Shown piece after piece: positions 43,256 through 44,123 of a DNA stretch of 44,123 nt. The number at the start of each line of letters is the position of its first letter. The stretch's first letter is position 1. The DNA comes from Desulfovibrio sp. OttesenSCG-928-G15. GTDB taxonomy: Bacteria > Desulfobacterota > Desulfovibrionia > Desulfovibrionales > Desulfovibrionaceae. The notes under the pieces were generated by a model. It made no database searches and was not told where the DNA came from. It worked only from the letters and a program-made list of their open reading frames with translations. Location of the stretch: NCBI GenBank assembly GCA_030266525.1, contig JAJDIC010000008.1:1-44123 (forward strand). Direction: 5' to 3'. Position numbers and translations under genes: made by a program.

Positions 43256-44123
43256 ATGGCTGGACAACAAACCGCCCTGCGTGATGGCTATACCACAGGA
43301 ACATGCGCCGCAGCTGCCGCCAAAGCAGCCGCAGCCTGCCTCCTGCATGGCTTGCAGCCGTCATCAGTAAATGTTTCCCTGCCGCCTTTTCAGCCTTCCT
43401 CCATAACCGTGCATATTCCGGTAGAGCGCACGGAACGGCTTGGGCCGGAAATCGCCGCCGCATGCGTAGTCAAAGACGGCGGCGACGACCCTGATGTCAC
43501 TCATAAGGCCAGAATTATTGTCTTTGCTTCACCGCGCCCCTTTGGCCCGACATTGAACAACCCGTCCCGGTACCGTGAAAATGATGATACCGGCCCGTTA
43601 CACCAGCTCTTTGCAGACTGCCTGTCCCATCTTTCCGCTCCGGTATACCCGGCCGACAATGCGCCAATGGACGGCGGCCCTGCTATTGTGCTTTATGCAG
43701 GCACAGGCGTGGGCCGGGTAACTTTACCGGGGCTGCCCGTACCGGTGGGGGAACCGGCCATCAACCCCGTTCCGCGCAGGCAAATTGCCGTGGCTGCCCG
43801 CCAAGCGGCCCGCCACGGTACCCATGAAACTGCGCATGATACTGCACATAAAACCGTGCGCGGCGCAGAAAATGGCGTGCCCCGGGAAGCCGGGAACACA
43901 GGCGAACTGCACCTGCTCGTTTGCGTGCCTGACGGCAAAGCCCTGAGCGAGCGCACCCTGAATGCCCGGCTTGGCATCATGGGCGGTATATCCATTCTGG
44001 GCACGGGCGGCATAGTCAAGCCTTACAGCCATGACGCCTGGACCTGTGCCGTCAGCCAGGCAATATCTGTTGCCGCTGCGCTCGCTCTGCCGGAAATCCT
44101 GTTCACCACCGGCAGACGCAGCG
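43256..44123 (+). CDS. cbiD: Cobalt-precorrin-5B C1-methyltransferase (CbiD), 3' end beyond window
   Basis: The first 289 residues are present and the frame is open at the window edge. CbiD methylates C1 in the anaerobic (cobalt-early) route to cobalamin. The N-terminal signature ALRDGYTTGTCAAAAAKAA, then VVKDGGDDPDVTH, the later GTGVGRVTLPGLPVPVGEPAINP and the glycine-rich GIMGGISILGTGGIVKP are those of CbiD. Between about residues 180 and 220 there is an extra-looking stretch rich in His, Thr and Ala (RHGTHETAHDTAHKT) not usual for the family. It follows murI by 15 nt. Corrinoids fit acetogenic or sulfate-reducing metabolism. Confidence 0.93.
   Translation, partial: MAGQQTALRDGYTTGTCAAAAAKAAAACLLHGLQPSSVNVSLPPFQPSSITVHIPVERTERLGPEIAAACVVKDGGDDPDVTHKARIIVFASPRPFGPTLNNPSRYRENDDTGPLHQLFADCLSHLSAPVYPADNAPMDGGPAIVLYAGTGVGRVTLPGLPVPVGEPAINPVPRRQIAVAARQAARHGTHETAHDTAHKTVRGAENGVPREAGNTGELHLLVCVPDGKALSERTLNARLGIMGGISILGTGGIVKPYSHDAWTCAVSQAISVAAALALPEILFTTGRRS

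Noticed and set aside
1..44123. CRISPR arrays, insertion sequences or rRNA genes.
   Set aside because: I found no regularly spaced repeats, transposase motifs or rRNA sequence anywhere in the window.

Overview
The window looks like a chromosomal segment from a Gram-negative, anaerobic, sulfite-reducing bacterium, most likely a Desulfovibrionaceae member. Envelope genes (two RND efflux systems, an LpoA-like lipoprotein, an autotransporter) show an outer membrane. A sulfolactate sulfo-lyase operon, a phosphate acetyltransferase with an N-terminal P-loop/DRTGG half, a low-potential ferredoxin and anaerobic cobalamin synthesis (cbiD) fit an organism that respires sulfite and makes acetate. The family assignment is inference from gene content and protein similarity recalled from memory; no database search was possible.

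Layout. 1-12.8 kb (+ strand): ddl, comM, a Tim44-like gene broken at a run of ten C, RNase J, an RND adaptor and pump with a small zinc-ribbon gene behind them, and an LpoA/LppC-type lipoprotein, closed by a strong terminator. 13.0-14.5 kb (-): a PilZ protein and an unrecognised membrane-anchored protein. 14.6-23.5 kb (-): an eight-gene operon suyA-suyB-larA-like-dhpA-like-dctP-dctQ-dctM-slaB. It has a sigma-54 promoter, an upstream palindrome and a terminator, and it faces a GAF/AAA+/Fis sigma-54 activator. 25.4-30.1 kb (-): a membrane diguanylate cyclase and a 1085-residue autotransporter. 30.3-31.6 kb: the remnant of an element integrated in tRNA-Lys, holding a 41-bp att duplication, an integrase tail and an mqsRA toxin-antitoxin pair. 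31.6-36.8 kb (-): a second RND pump and adaptor, then a ferredoxin. 37.0-44.1 kb: a YibQ-type divergent polysaccharide deacetylase, pta, a pyridoxal kinase-like gene, murI and the 5' part of cbiD.

How the central operon works (model). A TRAP transporter brings in a C3 sulfonate such as 2,3-dihydroxypropane-1-sulfonate (DHPS). The 3-hydroxyisobutyrate-dehydrogenase-family enzyme oxidises it to sulfolactaldehyde and the aldehyde dehydrogenase makes sulfolactate. SuyAB then splits (R)-sulfolactate into pyruvate and sulfite, the sulfite serving as respiratory electron acceptor. DHPS derived from sulfoquinovose is (S)-configured and should give (S)-sulfolactate, so an inversion step is needed. A LarA-family protein lies between suyB and the dehydrogenase and keeps every nickel-pincer and catalytic position I could align. 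It is a good candidate for a nickel-dependent sulfolactate racemase, and is the most interesting proposal from this window.
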